Shown piece by piece: positions 7,644-17,370 of a stretch of DNA of 49,664 nt; the first letter of the stretch is position 1; the number at the start of each line of letters is the position of its first letter. Source of the DNA: Deltaproteobacteria bacterium (lineage in GTDB: Bacteria > Desulfobacterota > Binatia > Binatales > Binataceae); NCBI GenBank assembly GCA_021831785.1, contig JAKBMB010000031.1, forward strand, positions 1 through 49,664. The letters run 5' to 3'. A program made the translations under genes and the position numbers. Below the pieces are notes generated by a model. It searched no databases. It had not been told where the DNA came from and saw only the letters and a list, made by a program, of their open reading frames with translations.

Positions 7644-9251
7644 TCACAGAGCCGCGAACAGCCCTAAACCATAAAAGCGTCCGCCACCGAGGCAAATGGG
7701 ACCGGGAATCTGTACCAACCGCTTGCTAGCATCTCGCCAGTGAACCCTGACATGGAGGCGAGGAAAGCGTTTCAGATGCTCCGGCGCTCCGTAGCGACTG
7801 GCCAAATCAGTGCCGGGCCAGAAGCCGACGGAGCGCCATTCGAGTTCTGCATAATCCGCCAAGGTTTGTGAGAAACCAGCCTGCATGATCGCCTTGCGGA
7901 GCAGACTGTCGATCCGATCGGCGAGACGGCTCAGCAGCGTTTTTTGTTCAGCGGCGCTGACATCCGTTTTTAAGCGCCGACGATAATGCTCGGGGTCGTC
8001 GTAACCCGGAAGAACTACTGGCGTAACGGTGGCCCATGAAGCCGCGGGCTGAACATAGCGCCGGATCATGGAGTCGGACGCCGGCAACAATGAGAGGAGA
8101 GCGACAGGCTGCGTCTGCTCCTCGTCGATGAGCTCCTGGCCGGGCAGACTCCGCCGCGCCCATGCGACTTGAGCTTCAAGGTCTTGTGCGAAGGACGTAA
8201 GCAGAATGCGACGAATGCTGCCGACGACGCGGGCGTCGGGGGTGGCCCTTGCCTCGATGCTGGGCAGGGGCAGATAGGCGAAGCGTCGCGGACCGACTGG
8301 AATGTGGCCGGCACCGTTCCGCGATTCACCATGGCCCAGGATGAAGACGTTGATGTCCGGTTCGGACCACCCGGCGCGGGTGGCCGCGGCTTTGGCCGCG
8401 TGCCGCATCATGCCCGCGACGGTTAGGCTGGAGCGGGCGGTGTCGAACGCGCGGAACCCGCTCGCGTCGAGCCTGAGCAGGCTAAAGGCCGCTACGGGTC
8501 GGCGTGGGGGATCGATTGCGCGGCGGTAGCGAACGATGCGGTATACGGAAACCGGCGGAGGAGCATTCATAGAGCCGCCGCCGAGGCGGGCAAGGAACTG
8601 CTTGTGGCGACGAATCAGATCGTCGAGCGTGCCGCACGCCGGGACGCGCAGGCCGTCGCCCACTAACGTCTCGTAAGGCAGCCACCGCTCGCCGGGCAAT
8701 TCGTGGGTATGATCAGCGGAAAGAACTGCTCCGTGTCCTATTGCCATGTCGATACCCCAGCCGAGCGCAACCACGCTGCGAGCGATCTCTTTCAGCGTTT
8801 CAACATGGGCGCTGACCTCCGCGCTGTTTGGATCAGGCAAGGGCCACAGATAGTTCACAACCTCATCGTCGAGCAGCAACGTCGGGTGAACCGTCTTCAT
8901 CGTGCGGTGCGTAGCGGGATTGGCATCGCCGGAGTTTGAATAATTTCCTCGGCTCCACGCCCTGGCGACAATGTCCATGGCATTGTTTGGGACCGAGAGG
9001 CGGTAGCTCGTCGCGCTAGCCCAAGCAGGAGTGATCAGAACCGGCGCTGCTTGCCTCTCCAGCCACTCCAAGGCAGATCGAACGCGTGAAGCGAGTGACC
9101 CCGGGCGCGAACGCGCCGCCGCGGCTGCTACCAACGATTGAAATACACGCATCGGTGAGGGAGGCCACTCGGGCCTGTCCCCATCCCCACGACCGTGGAA
9201 CGCGGGGGCGAGAAGGCGGAATGAAAAGCACAGGTAAAAGTCCATGGTCAT
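7644..9251 (-). CDS. csb2: Csb2 (GSU0054 family), Cas5-Cas6-type subunit of type I-G Cascade
   Basis: A 535-residue RAMP protein. The N-terminus (FYLCFSFRLLAPAFHGRG, then WPPSPMRVFQSLVAAA) is characteristic of the GSU0054/Csb2 family. The C-terminus LGGGRFYGLGLF is the glycine-rich RAMP loop that contacts the crRNA repeat. In type I-G the protein is regarded as a Cas5-Cas6 fusion: it caps the crRNA 5' handle and processes the hairpin repeat, matching the 8-bp stem in this array. It begins 6 bp after the csb1 stop, which implies translational coupling. A second Met two codons later (9245) is an alternative start. The truncated cas2 copy follows 10 bp downstream. Confidence 0.92.
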   Translation of the reverse strand: MTMDFYLCFSFRLLAPAFHGRGDGDRPEWPPSPMRVFQSLVAAAAARSRPGSLASRVRSALEWLERQAAPVLITPAWASATSYRLSVPNNAMDIVARAWSRGNYSNSGDANPATHRTMKTVHPTLLLDDEVVNYLWPLPDPNSAEVSAHVETLKEIARSVVALGWGIDMAIGHGAVLSADHTHELPGERWLPYETLVGDGLRVPACGTLDDLIRRHKQFLARLGGGSMNAPPPVSVYRIVRYRRAIDPPRRPVAAFSLLRLDASGFRAFDTARSSLTVAGMMRHAAKAAATRAGWSEPDINVFILGHGESRNGAGHIPVGPRRFAYLPLPSIEARATPDARVVGSIRRILLTSFAQDLEAQVAWARRSLPGQELIDEEQTQPVALLSLLPASDSMIRRYVQPAASWATVTPVVLPGYDDPEHYRRRLKTDVSAAEQKTLLSRLADRIDSLLRKAIMQAGFSQTLADYAELEWRSVGFWPGTDLASRYGAPEHLKRFPRLHVRVHWRDASKRLVQIPGPICLGGGRFYGLGLFAAL

Positions 9252-9257
9252 GTCGCG

Positions 9258-10346
9258 CTACTCGGCGGGTTTGCTTCGGGACTTTCTTGCCTTCCTCTCG
9301 CCATTGCCGGTCTCGCCCGCGACATCTCTCTTAGCTCGCTCCTTGTCGAACTCGACGGTGCGATTTTCACCGACGCCGAAGTGATTCGCGGCGGCACGAG
9401 CATATTTGAGAGCTTCGTCGTGCGTTGTCTTAGCAGGAGCGCGGCGCCCGTCGCCGTACACTTCGACGAACTCATGTGGCTTGTCCGGATCCAGCACGAG
9501 GTTGCATCCCTGCCGGAGATAGCCAGACGGTAAGTGAGTGAACGCGGTCAGGGCGAGACCCAGAATGTAGCGACGAAGGGCCAGCGTCTTACTCTCGTCC
9601 TCGCCTGCCGTAAGCAGATGCAGTGCAGCGAGGTGGAGCGACGCATCCCGCCGGATTCCACCGGTGACGATGACGCCGCCGGGAGTGCCGGAAGCCGGGA
9701 CGTGCACAAAGCCTCGTTCGGCGTAAGCATCCTTCGTCTTCTTGTCAGGCGGTTCGTCCAGCAGTTGAAGGTTCATGTACTCTGCCGCCGGCACATATTG
9801 AGCCGAGCGTGTCAGCTTGCGAACATTGAACGCTCGGATCGCCGAAGCGATCAGCCGTGGCAACTTGGCTTGGGTGTCGCGGGAATCCCACGCCCCAAAA
9901 ACGAGCGAAGTAGGCGCAATCTTTGCCAGTGGTCCAGCGTCGCCATTTAGCACCGCCTTGAACGCCTTCTGCAGATCCTCCTGCAACGCCGAGCAGCGGA
10001 CAATGGCGTCGCCGGCGCGATGACCCGCCTCAAGCAGGTTCACGCTTTTTTCTCCGGCTTTTACGACGATCTGCGGTACAAGCGCTGCATATTCTGCCTT
10101 TGCAAACGACGGTTCGATCCGGTTCGCCTGAGAGCCGACGCTATCGATCAGACAGACGTTGCTGCCGTCCGGCAAGTCATCAACGTTGTAGCCACCCTCG
10201 AAGGTGCCGTCTTGGCTGGCGGCGAACGTTGGCGGAAAGATCACCCCATCCGGTCCTTCGACAGAGATCAGGTGCTCACGCACGACCAAGGCGGCTGGTC
10301 CTGTGTCCTCTAACCAGGGGTCAAATTTGTTCAACAGATCATTCAT
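9258..10346 (-). CDS. csb1: Csb1 (GSU0053 family), Cas7 backbone of type I-G Cascade
   Basis: The 362-residue product begins MNDLLNKFDPWLED. The segment GGYNVDDLPDGSNVCLIDSVG followed by SQANRIEP matches the Csb1/Cas7 family signature. Several Csb1 copies are expected to line the crRNA spacer. The open frame extends 76 codons further upstream, but that part overlaps csb3 in another frame. The ATG at 10346 overlaps the csb3 stop codon by 4 bp (ATGA), which fixes the start. The C-terminus is a basic, low-complexity tail (KARKSRSK). It belongs to a continuous operon cas3-csb3-csb1-csb2. Confidence 0.93.
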   Translation of the reverse strand: MNDLLNKFDPWLEDTGPAALVVREHLISVEGPDGVIFPPTFAASQDGTFEGGYNVDDLPDGSNVCLIDSVGSQANRIEPSFAKAEYAALVPQIVVKAGEKSVNLLEAGHRAGDAIVRCSALQEDLQKAFKAVLNGDAGPLAKIAPTSLVFGAWDSRDTQAKLPRLIASAIRAFNVRKLTRSAQYVPAAEYMNLQLLDEPPDKKTKDAYAERGFVHVPASGTPGGVIVTGGIRRDASLHLAALHLLTAGEDESKTLALRRYILGLALTAFTHLPSGYLRQGCNLVLDPDKPHEFVEVYGDGRRAPAKTTHDEALKYARAAANHFGVGENRTVEFDKERAKRDVAGETGNGERKARKSRSKPAE

Positions 10347-11161
10347 CGTGGGCTCCTCGCAAATGCTGTGGCTGTGGTGAATGCCTTGTGCTTCCTCTGG
10401 TCTGTACGAAAGGCGCTCCGGAAACGGAAGCCGCGGGCTCCGGCATGTGCCAGTAATCCGCAGGCAGCAAGCGATGCGATACTCGTCGCCAGCGGAATTG
10501 TCCAGGTATAGTAATCGAAGACGCGTGGGGTCTCGGTTGGCATGGGGCGGAAGCGCTGGAGCCCCACCAGACACAAGAACTCAACCGCCGGATAGGCCAA
10601 GTTGGTCATGTGAAGGCTATCAGGCGAAAAGCCGATATCAATCGGCTGAGCGCTCGACCCTCGGCGAGCATCGAAGTAGAAGGGTTCGACCTTGTTATCC
10701 GGCTCGGCCGGGTCGTATACAACCGTCGCGTAATCAAACAGCGCGCCGGTCTGCGACTCTTCCCAATGCAGCACGCTTTGCATCGCGTGCGCGATACGAA
10801 CATTGCGCATACTGCCGGCCCATACCTTTAGCTGTTTGCCTCCCCCACGATCGTCCTTCCACCAGTCGAGTCGCAAGTCAAACGGACTTGGAATTTCAAT
10901 CGGAGATGAAGCTTCGTCCTCCGGGTCAGCGGGTCGCACAAACGCTCCAGCAACTGCGCGCAAAAGGCTGCCAAGGCTTCGTTCGGTTTGATCATCGCAA
11001 TCGATTGGCCGAGCGAAAAACGCGCCCTGCTCGAACCAGCCTTCGGCGCCACCCCACAGCCGATCGGCGAGCTCCAGCAGGCCGCAGCAGGCGAAAAACT
11101 GCCCCGGATTAGTCGGGTCGACGCGGACGCTAATGGCGGGTTCTGGAGTCCTTTTCATCAA
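10343..11161 (-). CDS. csb3: Csb3, Cas8-like subunit of type I-G Cascade
   Basis: A 272-residue protein with the N-terminal pattern DPTNPGQFFACCGLLELADR, typical of Csb3 of type I-U/I-G systems. The family occupies the place of the large Cas8 subunit, probably in PAM recognition and Cas3 recruitment; that role is inferred from family position. The gene starts 11 bp after the cas3 stop and ends in a 4-bp overlap with csb1. Two adjacent Met codons (11161 and 11158) are possible starts. No catalytic motif is expected or seen. Confidence 0.88.
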   Translation of the reverse strand: MMKRTPEPAISVRVDPTNPGQFFACCGLLELADRLWGGAEGWFEQGAFFARPIDCDDQTERSLGSLLRAVAGAFVRPADPEDEASSPIEIPSPFDLRLDWWKDDRGGGKQLKVWAGSMRNVRIAHAMQSVLHWEESQTGALFDYATVVYDPAEPDNKVEPFYFDARRGSSAQPIDIGFSPDSLHMTNLAYPAVEFLCLVGLQRFRPMPTETPRVFDYYTWTIPLATSIASLAACGLLAHAGARGFRFRSAFRTDQRKHKAFTTATAFARSPR

Positions 11162-11172
11162 GTGTCGCGCTC

Positions 11173-13887
11173 TTATTGTGTACCGTCCACTGCGGCCGGT
11201 TCGGCTTCGCGCGGGTCGTTGGCTTGCGATGCGAGCGCATCGGCAGCGCGTAGCAATGATTCCAAATATGCGAGGCCCCAGCGTCCGTACTTGCGCTGTA
11301 GACGCGCAAAACGGCGAGTAACCCTGCGCGCAATCTCGGCCGCGTCCTTTTCCGTATGCTCGGGATCGAACGCTTCGTCCGCGGGAAAATGCGGACGGGC
11401 GCGCCCGTGGTGCGCCGCGATCAAGTGCAGAACCACATCCCGCACATTGCGGTCAGAATCGAGGAACTCGCGGCATCGTGATACATCGATCAGCGATCCA
11501 AACTCGTGGCGGAAGTTACCCAGGTCGATGGGCCGCATCTTGCCGCCAGATTTGGCCAGCACTCGCTGTGGGTAAGCGCTGTTGCCGATCGACCTCTGCC
11601 AGACTTTGCGGTGCTTTCCGAGATCGTGCCAGCGTGCCGCCAGGTTGAGCGCGGAGGCTTCCGGGTCGTGCAGACCAAGCTTGTCGACAAGTACTTGCGC
11701 AAATTGCTTTGCCGATTCGAGGTGTGGTTCTAGCTCTTGGGGCTGACGGGCATTTCGCGATCCGTCGTCGTCGGCAGAGCGAGGCCGAACGTGCCACTTC
11801 CAATAACGGCGGGGGCGGAGACTCTGCTCGTCCTCATCCGTTTCATCCTCGGCGTCAGGCCGAATATCTATGGTCCGCACCAGCCGCATGCCCTCGGGCG
11901 GGTTTTCATCGTCCCATAGTCGACTGCGGCGAGGATTGTTCTTTTCGTCCACCCATTGGTCCGCAACGTCGTAGGAGGCACGGTGTGATTCGTCGAAGCG
12001 GGCTTCGCCGTCGAGCGTGCCGGTCGGGCGACCGCCTTTGTCGAACTGTAGTCCCCCGGCTGTCGGGGGCAGAAGCACGGTCCGGTCGTTCAGAGCCTGG
12101 TTCCCCTCTTCGGTGAGTTTCTCCAGCGTGGTCACGGTTACCGGGGCGTTGTCCGTGACAGCCCAGACGGGAGCTGCCGGGTACGCGGATGCCAGACTCT
12201 TGAGGTGTTTGAAAACCCGGTCGGTGCGGTCTCGTAGCAACTCGTGCGGTTTGAGCGGATAGTCGTCGAGCAGATCGTCGGGCTCGTACCTTTCGCGCAG
12301 CTCTTCAGTTAACACCTCGACTTCCTCGCGCCACGCAACATAAGTCTCGGGCGGCTCTCCCTCGGTGACGCCGTGCAGCCACTCGGCGACGGGCGGGCGG
12401 CCCGGCAGCTTTTCGCGGACTGAGGTGAGCGCCCAGGTGTCGAATAGAACGTCCGTTGTAGGAAGAATGGCGGGCGGCGCAGTGAAGGCGTCCTGTCGAT
12501 CAATGAGCAGGAGGCCGTTCAGTGCTGCCGGGCTAGCATCGTAGCGCTGGTCGTCGCGTTTCGGAAGCCGCTGCAACAGCGCGAGAGTCCGCTTGCAGGC
12601 TTCATCGAACTGCAATTGCTGCTCGGTTTTCTTCTTCGACTTGGATTTGCTTCCTTCGTTGTTCGCTCTGTCCTCGTCCGCTGTTTGTCCGGCCTTCGCA
12701 GCGGTCACGTAAGCTACGTCAATCCGCGCATCGCCGTTGCCGAAACGGTTCACGCGACCGAGGCGTTGCGCCATGCTGTCGAAGGGAGTCAGATCGCAAA
12801 CGAGGTGATCGGCGGAAATATCGACGCCGACTTCGCCCGCACAGGTGCATACCAGATAGACCGGGCCCTGCTGGGGCGTCGTCGCGGGGTCGGGCATGAA
12901 GCGAGCGAAGATAGGATCTTCCCTGGCCATCGAGTCACGCTCGATTCCACGCATCGTACCGGTAAGCGTCTGCACGGGTAGCTTCGCTCTGTGGAGTTGT
13001 TCTGTAACCTTCTGCACGTGATCGAGCTTGCGAACGAAGATCAGGATCGCCTGGCCGCCGTCCTTGTATTCCAGTGCGAGTTGAACGACCTTATCCGGGA
13101 TACCTCTCTCGTCCTCGACGGGGTGGAGCGCAAGCCGTTTTTTCGCGTTGAACCGCTTACTTACTTCCGGATGCTTGCCATCCTTGTTGGTGAAAATAGG
13201 CGCCTCGCAGTTGCTACCGGAACGCGACGTGGCGGTCAGCGCCATCACTCGGAAGCGGCGGAAGTCGGAACTTCGCCGCTGCTCCGATTCGATGGCGGTC
13301 ACAAGCTCCTGAAATGCGGGTTCGAGGTGGGCCTCGTCATGAACCAGCAGCGCGTCCTGGCCGAGAAACCCCGCGTGCAGCGGGCGTGACTTGAATCCAC
13401 AACCGTAACCTGCGAAAAGCAAGCGGCTACCAATCATGTCCACGGTGCCGACAATTACGGCGGGTCGGGCGGGGTCATTGCGCCATTCAGCGTTGTCCGC
13501 AAACTGGCCGCGAAGAGTGCTGATCGCTAGCGCAGCGTCAGACTGTTGCGACGCGAGCGACCGCAAAGCTGCGGTCACCGGTTCAAGTTCAGATTTGCCG
13601 AGAGCTTGCCGCAGATGCTCCGCTTCACGCGTGGCCTGGTCAACGACGGTCCGCCGATTGACAACGTAGATGAGGCGGCGCGGAAAATCGTCCAGGGTTT
13701 CCGCGCGGATATGATGCGCCAGCGCCAGTAGCCAAATCGTGATGACCGAAGTCTTCCCCAGGCCAGTTGGAACATCGCAGGTCGCCCGGAATTGTTTCTG
13801 CTGAAACTCGGCGAACAGGGCCTCCTGCCACGGGAACGGCGGGTGGCCGGTGGCCCCCAAGAAAAGCTCAGAAAAAGAAAGCATCAT
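11173..13887 (-). CDS. cas3: Cas3 helicase-nuclease with C-terminal HD domain
   Basis: At 904 residues this is the interference effector. The superfamily 2 helicase comes first: Walker A PTGLGKTS at 40-47, DEAH at 184-187, and VNRFGNGDARID as a motif VI-like segment. The HD nuclease is at the C-terminus: WHDLGKH near residue 754, a His in GNFRHEFGSL, and AAHHGRARPHF near 825. This helicase-HD order is reversed relative to the common HD-helicase Cas3 and is typical of type I-G. It degrades target DNA after Cascade binding. It is the first gene of the cas operon. The second Met is an alternative start. The motifs look intact. Confidence 0.95.
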   Translation of the reverse strand: MMLSFSELFLGATGHPPFPWQEALFAEFQQKQFRATCDVPTGLGKTSVITIWLLALAHHIRAETLDDFPRRLIYVVNRRTVVDQATREAEHLRQALGKSELEPVTAALRSLASQQSDAALAISTLRGQFADNAEWRNDPARPAVIVGTVDMIGSRLLFAGYGCGFKSRPLHAGFLGQDALLVHDEAHLEPAFQELVTAIESEQRRSSDFRRFRVMALTATSRSGSNCEAPIFTNKDGKHPEVSKRFNAKKRLALHPVEDERGIPDKVVQLALEYKDGGQAILIFVRKLDHVQKVTEQLHRAKLPVQTLTGTMRGIERDSMAREDPIFARFMPDPATTPQQGPVYLVCTCAGEVGVDISADHLVCDLTPFDSMAQRLGRVNRFGNGDARIDVAYVTAAKAGQTADEDRANNEGSKSKSKKKTEQQLQFDEACKRTLALLQRLPKRDDQRYDASPAALNGLLLIDRQDAFTAPPAILPTTDVLFDTWALTSVREKLPGRPPVAEWLHGVTEGEPPETYVAWREEVEVLTEELRERYEPDDLLDDYPLKPHELLRDRTDRVFKHLKSLASAYPAAPVWAVTDNAPVTVTTLEKLTEEGNQALNDRTVLLPPTAGGLQFDKGGRPTGTLDGEARFDESHRASYDVADQWVDEKNNPRRSRLWDDENPPEGMRLVRTIDIRPDAEDETDEDEQSLRPRRYWKWHVRPRSADDDGSRNARQPQELEPHLESAKQFAQVLVDKLGLHDPEASALNLAARWHDLGKHRKVWQRSIGNSAYPQRVLAKSGGKMRPIDLGNFRHEFGSLIDVSRCREFLDSDRNVRDVVLHLIAAHHGRARPHFPADEAFDPEHTEKDAAEIARRVTRRFARLQRKYGRWGLAYLESLLRAADALASQANDPREAEPAAVDGTQ

Positions 13888-13952
13888 CGTCCCCCGGGTC
13901 GAGTTGGGCCGCGAAGCAGAACGAACCGGACACCGGTTTGCGGCTTGGACAA

Positions 13953-13981
13953 ATTTTCGCCTTTGCGCGAAGTAGTGTCAA
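13953..13981 (-). promoter_or_regulatory. Candidate promoter of the cas operon
   Basis: On the minus strand TTGACA (13976-13981), a 17-bp spacer and GAAAAT (13953-13958; 4 of 6 to the -10 consensus) stand about 65 bp upstream of cas3. It is the only good -35/-10 pair seen in that gap. The call is by pattern only. Confidence 0.4.
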
Positions 13982-14545
13982 ATGACGTGAATTAGCCCTG
14001 AAACGAAAATGAATCTTAGTGGGGCGGGCCGGAGCCTGTTCTGAGCGAAGCCGAAGAATGCCCGCCCGTGCCCAGCACCGGTAGGGCCGCCCGCGCCACC
14101 GAGGCCCGCGGACCGGGCAACCTCCAACGCACCAAAAACCCGCAAGCCGGTCCTCTGCCTTTCGGCTATGGCACCGGCATAGGGCGCGGACTTCCGAGTC
14201 TTCATCGATGAAGTTATTTTCGCTTCAGAATTTGGCGGTCGTTACGGAGCGCGTACCCCGGTCCATCGGTTTTTGGGCACACCGAGCGCGGCGTCCGGTT
14301 TACCAAGCGGCGCCGGGAGAAACCGCGGACTTTGCCGGTCAAGCCCGCTTGCGATAGCCTCAAGGATGCGTTTTTATAGGTAACTCTCGCCTTGCCGCGG
14401 CGGGTTTGAACTGTCCTGCATCGGCAGTCTTCGGCCGAGCGGCGCAGCCCGACTTGAGCCCACGTTCGGTTCGGCGTGACCTGTTCGGCCTAACCCGAAG
14501 ACAGCGAGAAAGTTTCACCAGAGCTCTTTCGCTTGGGAGGAGACA
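13982..14545. other. Intergenic region with a dispersed palindromic repeat
   Basis: No supported gene in about 560 bp between the cas operon and the aldehyde dehydrogenase. At 14033-14060 there is one copy of the short CTGAGC...CGAAG element that also occurs twice near 38 kb. The end of the region carries the aldehyde dehydrogenase ribosome binding site (GGGAGGAG at about 14535-14542). Confidence 0.5.
14033..14060. repeat. Short palindromic repeat, intergenic copy
   Basis: On the minus strand TTCTTCGGCTTCGCTCAGAA has the same layout as the 38-kb copies. Its ends TTCT and AGAA are again complementary although their bases differ from CCCT/AGGG. Confidence 0.5.
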
Positions 14546-16132
14546 ATGGATAAGCCCAACGGGCGCATACAGGGAGCCTCGGCTCCGACTCAGCCGCATA
14601 TCTATCCGGCGGCGGAATGGAACAATTTGGCTGCCTGGATGAGGCGGGCCGCCCCTGAAGCCTTCACCGCAGACGGCCACGTGCTGAATCTTATCGAGGG
14701 CGAATGGAAAGAACCGGGTCATGCGCGCCCGTACCATTCCGCCAACGACGGCATGCTGCTCGGCGCCTTGCCGATGCTCGACGCCGAGGCGGCGCGGCGC
14801 GCCGTGGAGTTCGCCGCGCGCGAGTCGGCGGCCTGGTCGAAGACCGGCCTTGACGAGCGCCGGCGGCGGGTGAGCGAGTGCCTAGCGGGCCTGCGCGAAA
14901 ACCGCGACCTTATCGCCTATCTTCTGATGTGGGAGATCGGCAAGCCTCGGGAGCTTGCGCAGTCGGACGTCGACCGCTGCATCTCGGGCGTGGAATGGTA
15001 CGTCGAGAATATCGAGAGCATGCTCGGGCGCCGGCAGCCGCTGGGGCTGGTGTCGAATATTTCGTCGTGGAATTATCCGCTGTCGGTGATCGTGCACGCG
15101 GTGCTGGTACAACTTTTGTGCGGGAACACGGCGATCATTAAGACACCGACCGACGGGGGACTCTACGCGCTCACCGTCACGATGGCCATCGCGCGTCGGC
15201 TCGGGCTTCCGGTTTCGCTGGTCAGCGGCTCGGGCGGCCAGTTGAGCGAACCGCTGGTGCGCCATCATGACGTCGCCTGCCTGTCGTTTGTCGGCGGCAA
15301 GACCAGCGGCGGTTCGGTGGCGTCCTACCTCTACGACCAGTCGCGCCGGTACATGCTGGAGATGGAGGGCGTCAACGCCTACGGCATCTGGGAGTTCTCG
15401 GGATGGCACGCGCTGGCCAAGCAAATCCGCAAGGGCTTCCAGTACGGCAAGCAGCGATGCACCGCGTATGTGCGCCTGGTGGTACAGCGAAGCCTGTTTC
15501 CGCGCTTCCTGGACGTCTACCTGCCGGTGCTCAAATCGATTCGCTTCGGTCATCCGGTGATGGTGACCGGCGACAAGGAAGAGCTTCCGGCTTATGATTA
15601 CGGGCCGTTGATCAATCGCGACAAGGCCGAGGAACTGCGCGTCCACGTCACGGAGGCGATCGCCAAGGGCGCGGTGAGCCTCTACGAAGGCGAGCTTGAC
15701 GGCTCCGCCTTTTTGCCTGACCAGGACACCTCGGCTTATTTCGCTCCGGTCGCGCTGATGAACGTGCCGCGCAACTCTCATCTTTATTACAATGAGCCGT
15801 TTGGTCCGGTGGACATGATCGTGCTGGTCGACCGGCTGGAGGAGCTGATCGCCGAAATGAACGTCTCCAACGGCGCGCTCGTCGGCTCGATCGCCTGTGA
15901 CGACCTGAAGCTCGCCGCGCGCGTGGCCCACGAGATTCGCGCCTACAAGGTGGGCGTCAACGAGATGCGTTCGCGGGGCGACCGCGAGGAAAGCTTCGGC
16001 GGACTCGGCCAATCGTGGAAAGGCTGCTTCGTCGGCGGGAAGTATCTGGTGGAAGCAGTGACGAACGGCGCACCCGGCGAACCTCTGCACGGAAATTTTC
16101 CGGACCACCTGTTGCTGCCGCCGCAGCGGTGA
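14546..16132 (+). CDS. Aldehyde dehydrogenase superfamily protein (atypical)
   Basis: A 528-residue NAD(P)-dependent aldehyde dehydrogenase. The nucleophile Cys lies in GKQRCTAYVR and the general-base Glu in LEMEGVNAYG, where most relatives have LELGGK. The cofactor-binding SSWNYPL replaces the common PWNFP, and INEPFGPV-like YNEPFGPVD is present near the C-terminus. These shifts mark a divergent subfamily, so the substrate is unknown. The ATG at 14546 follows a strong GGAGGAG site. It stands alone, with a YqgE-like gene convergent downstream. It is not the same subfamily as the 33.6-kb dehydrogenase. Confidence 0.88.
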   Translation: MDKPNGRIQGASAPTQPHIYPAAEWNNLAAWMRRAAPEAFTADGHVLNLIEGEWKEPGHARPYHSANDGMLLGALPMLDAEAARRAVEFAARESAAWSKTGLDERRRRVSECLAGLRENRDLIAYLLMWEIGKPRELAQSDVDRCISGVEWYVENIESMLGRRQPLGLVSNISSWNYPLSVIVHAVLVQLLCGNTAIIKTPTDGGLYALTVTMAIARRLGLPVSLVSGSGGQLSEPLVRHHDVACLSFVGGKTSGGSVASYLYDQSRRYMLEMEGVNAYGIWEFSGWHALAKQIRKGFQYGKQRCTAYVRLVVQRSLFPRFLDVYLPVLKSIRFGHPVMVTGDKEELPAYDYGPLINRDKAEELRVHVTEAIAKGAVSLYEGELDGSAFLPDQDTSAYFAPVALMNVPRNSHLYYNEPFGPVDMIVLVDRLEELIAEMNVSNGALVGSIACDDLKLAARVAHEIRAYKVGVNEMRSRGDREESFGGLGQSWKGCFVGGKYLVEAVTNGAPGEPLHGNFPDHLLLPPQR

Positions 16133-16303
16133 GGGCGCGCCGCGCCGCCTTAAGGCCGGCGGGTGGGGCAAATCGCCGGCTCGATGAGAGCGGCGGTCAA
16201 GGAAGGGACGCGGCGAAAGACCAGCTAGGGTTGGGCGCGCCCGCGGCGCCCGCGGCGCGTGCGCCCACGGCAGCCGCGCAAAAAACCTGGCCTCCGCGGC
16301 TGG

Positions 16304-17038
16304 TCAGAGGCCGTCGGCGGGCGAAAAATTGCCGGGAAATCGAGCGTGGTTCGCCTCCGCGGGCGACGCTATCGCGGGAAAAAACAGGACCGGCAAGCGA
16401 TACGGCGCCATCTCGGACGTTGAGCTTGCGGTATGCATCTGCGCGCGCTTAACCAGCGCGGGCCATACGGTCTGCGGGTCTGCGCTGAACACAAAGGCGG
16501 GCTCCGCCGGCACGATATACCACGACCCTTCGAGCATCTCGCCGTAAAGCTGGTTGAGGCTCCACTGAGCGCGCCCCAGGTAAAGACGTAGGTCCGAAGC
16601 GAGCTGCTTGCCTTTCAGCATACCGGCTACCAGCTTCGGATCGAGGCTGACGTAGACGTTGTCGAACAGCGGCGTCGCCTTGACGGGCGCGCTCGCCTCG
16701 CGGAACACCAGAGAAGGCGCGTCAACATCGACCGGGCCGCCAAAGTACGCGGTGTCGGCGCGGTTTTTGAGCACGGCGTTTTGCGGGAAAAGCTCGTGCA
16801 GGCGCACCTTGACCGGCTTGTTGACGATAAGCCCTACCACTAGCGGAAGGCGGTCCGGAGGCAGCATCAAGATAACCGCCTCCTGAAATAAGGGGTCGCG
16901 CAGCTCGGGCCTCGCCACGAGGAAAATCGTCTCCCGCGCGCCTTGCCTGCCCCAGCTCAAGGTTGCGCCCAGCGCAACCGCCGCGGCGGCAAGCACAAAA
17001 GCCGCGGCCGCCCTGCTGACGCGGATCGTGGGTGCCAT
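16304..17038 (-). CDS. YqgE/AlgH (DUF179) family protein with signal peptide
   Basis: About 244 residues. After an Ala-rich hydrophobic N-terminus (RAAAAFVLAAAAVALG), probably a signal peptide or anchor, comes the DUF179 core: IFLVARPELRDPLFQEAVIL, GLIVNKP and FGGPVDVD. Most YqgE proteins are cytoplasmic and about 190 residues, so the exported form with a C-terminal extension is less usual. The start at 17038 (MAPTIRV) is preferred over an upstream Met because AGGAAG stands 6 bp before it. Function is unknown; AlgH was linked to alginate regulation in Pseudomonas. It is monocistronic as far as visible. Confidence 0.82.
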   Translation of the reverse strand: MAPTIRVSRAAAAFVLAAAAVALGATLSWGRQGARETIFLVARPELRDPLFQEAVILMLPPDRLPLVVGLIVNKPVKVRLHELFPQNAVLKNRADTAYFGGPVDVDAPSLVFREASAPVKATPLFDNVYVSLDPKLVAGMLKGKQLASDLRLYLGRAQWSLNQLYGEMLEGSWYIVPAEPAFVFSADPQTVWPALVKRAQMHTASSTSEMAPYRLPVLFFPAIASPAEANHARFPGNFSPADGL

Positions 17039-17370
17039 AGACTTCTTCCTGAGCGATGGTCCTTCGACGCAAATGACCCAGAACGGCAAACCCGCTGCCG
17101 CTCGCCCTTAACTGTTGATTATGGACCATCGATAGCCGCGCGGAAAGCTATCGCATGCGCCGGCGCGACATCCGAAACGCAGCTGTCGGCGCATCGCCGG
17201 CGGCTCGCCGGCGCGCGTGCCGCGAGCTGCGTCAAGCACGCGTGAGCGGCGCTCATCGCCGGCGCGCGTGCCGCAGCCCACTCTACACCTAGCTTGCCCC
17301 CCAAACCTTGTGCACCTTTCCAGCGGGGAGTAGATTTCGTTCACAAGCTCGACGAGGAGGGGTTCAGGCG

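Noticed and set aside
13978-14205. 75-codon minus-strand frame upstream of cas3, considered as a small cas gene or regulator
   Set aside because: It overlaps the promoter and the palindromic repeat and has no domain.
14882-16171. 429-codon frame opposite the aldehyde dehydrogenase
   Set aside because: It is an antisense shadow of a well-supported gene in high-GC DNA, with no domain.
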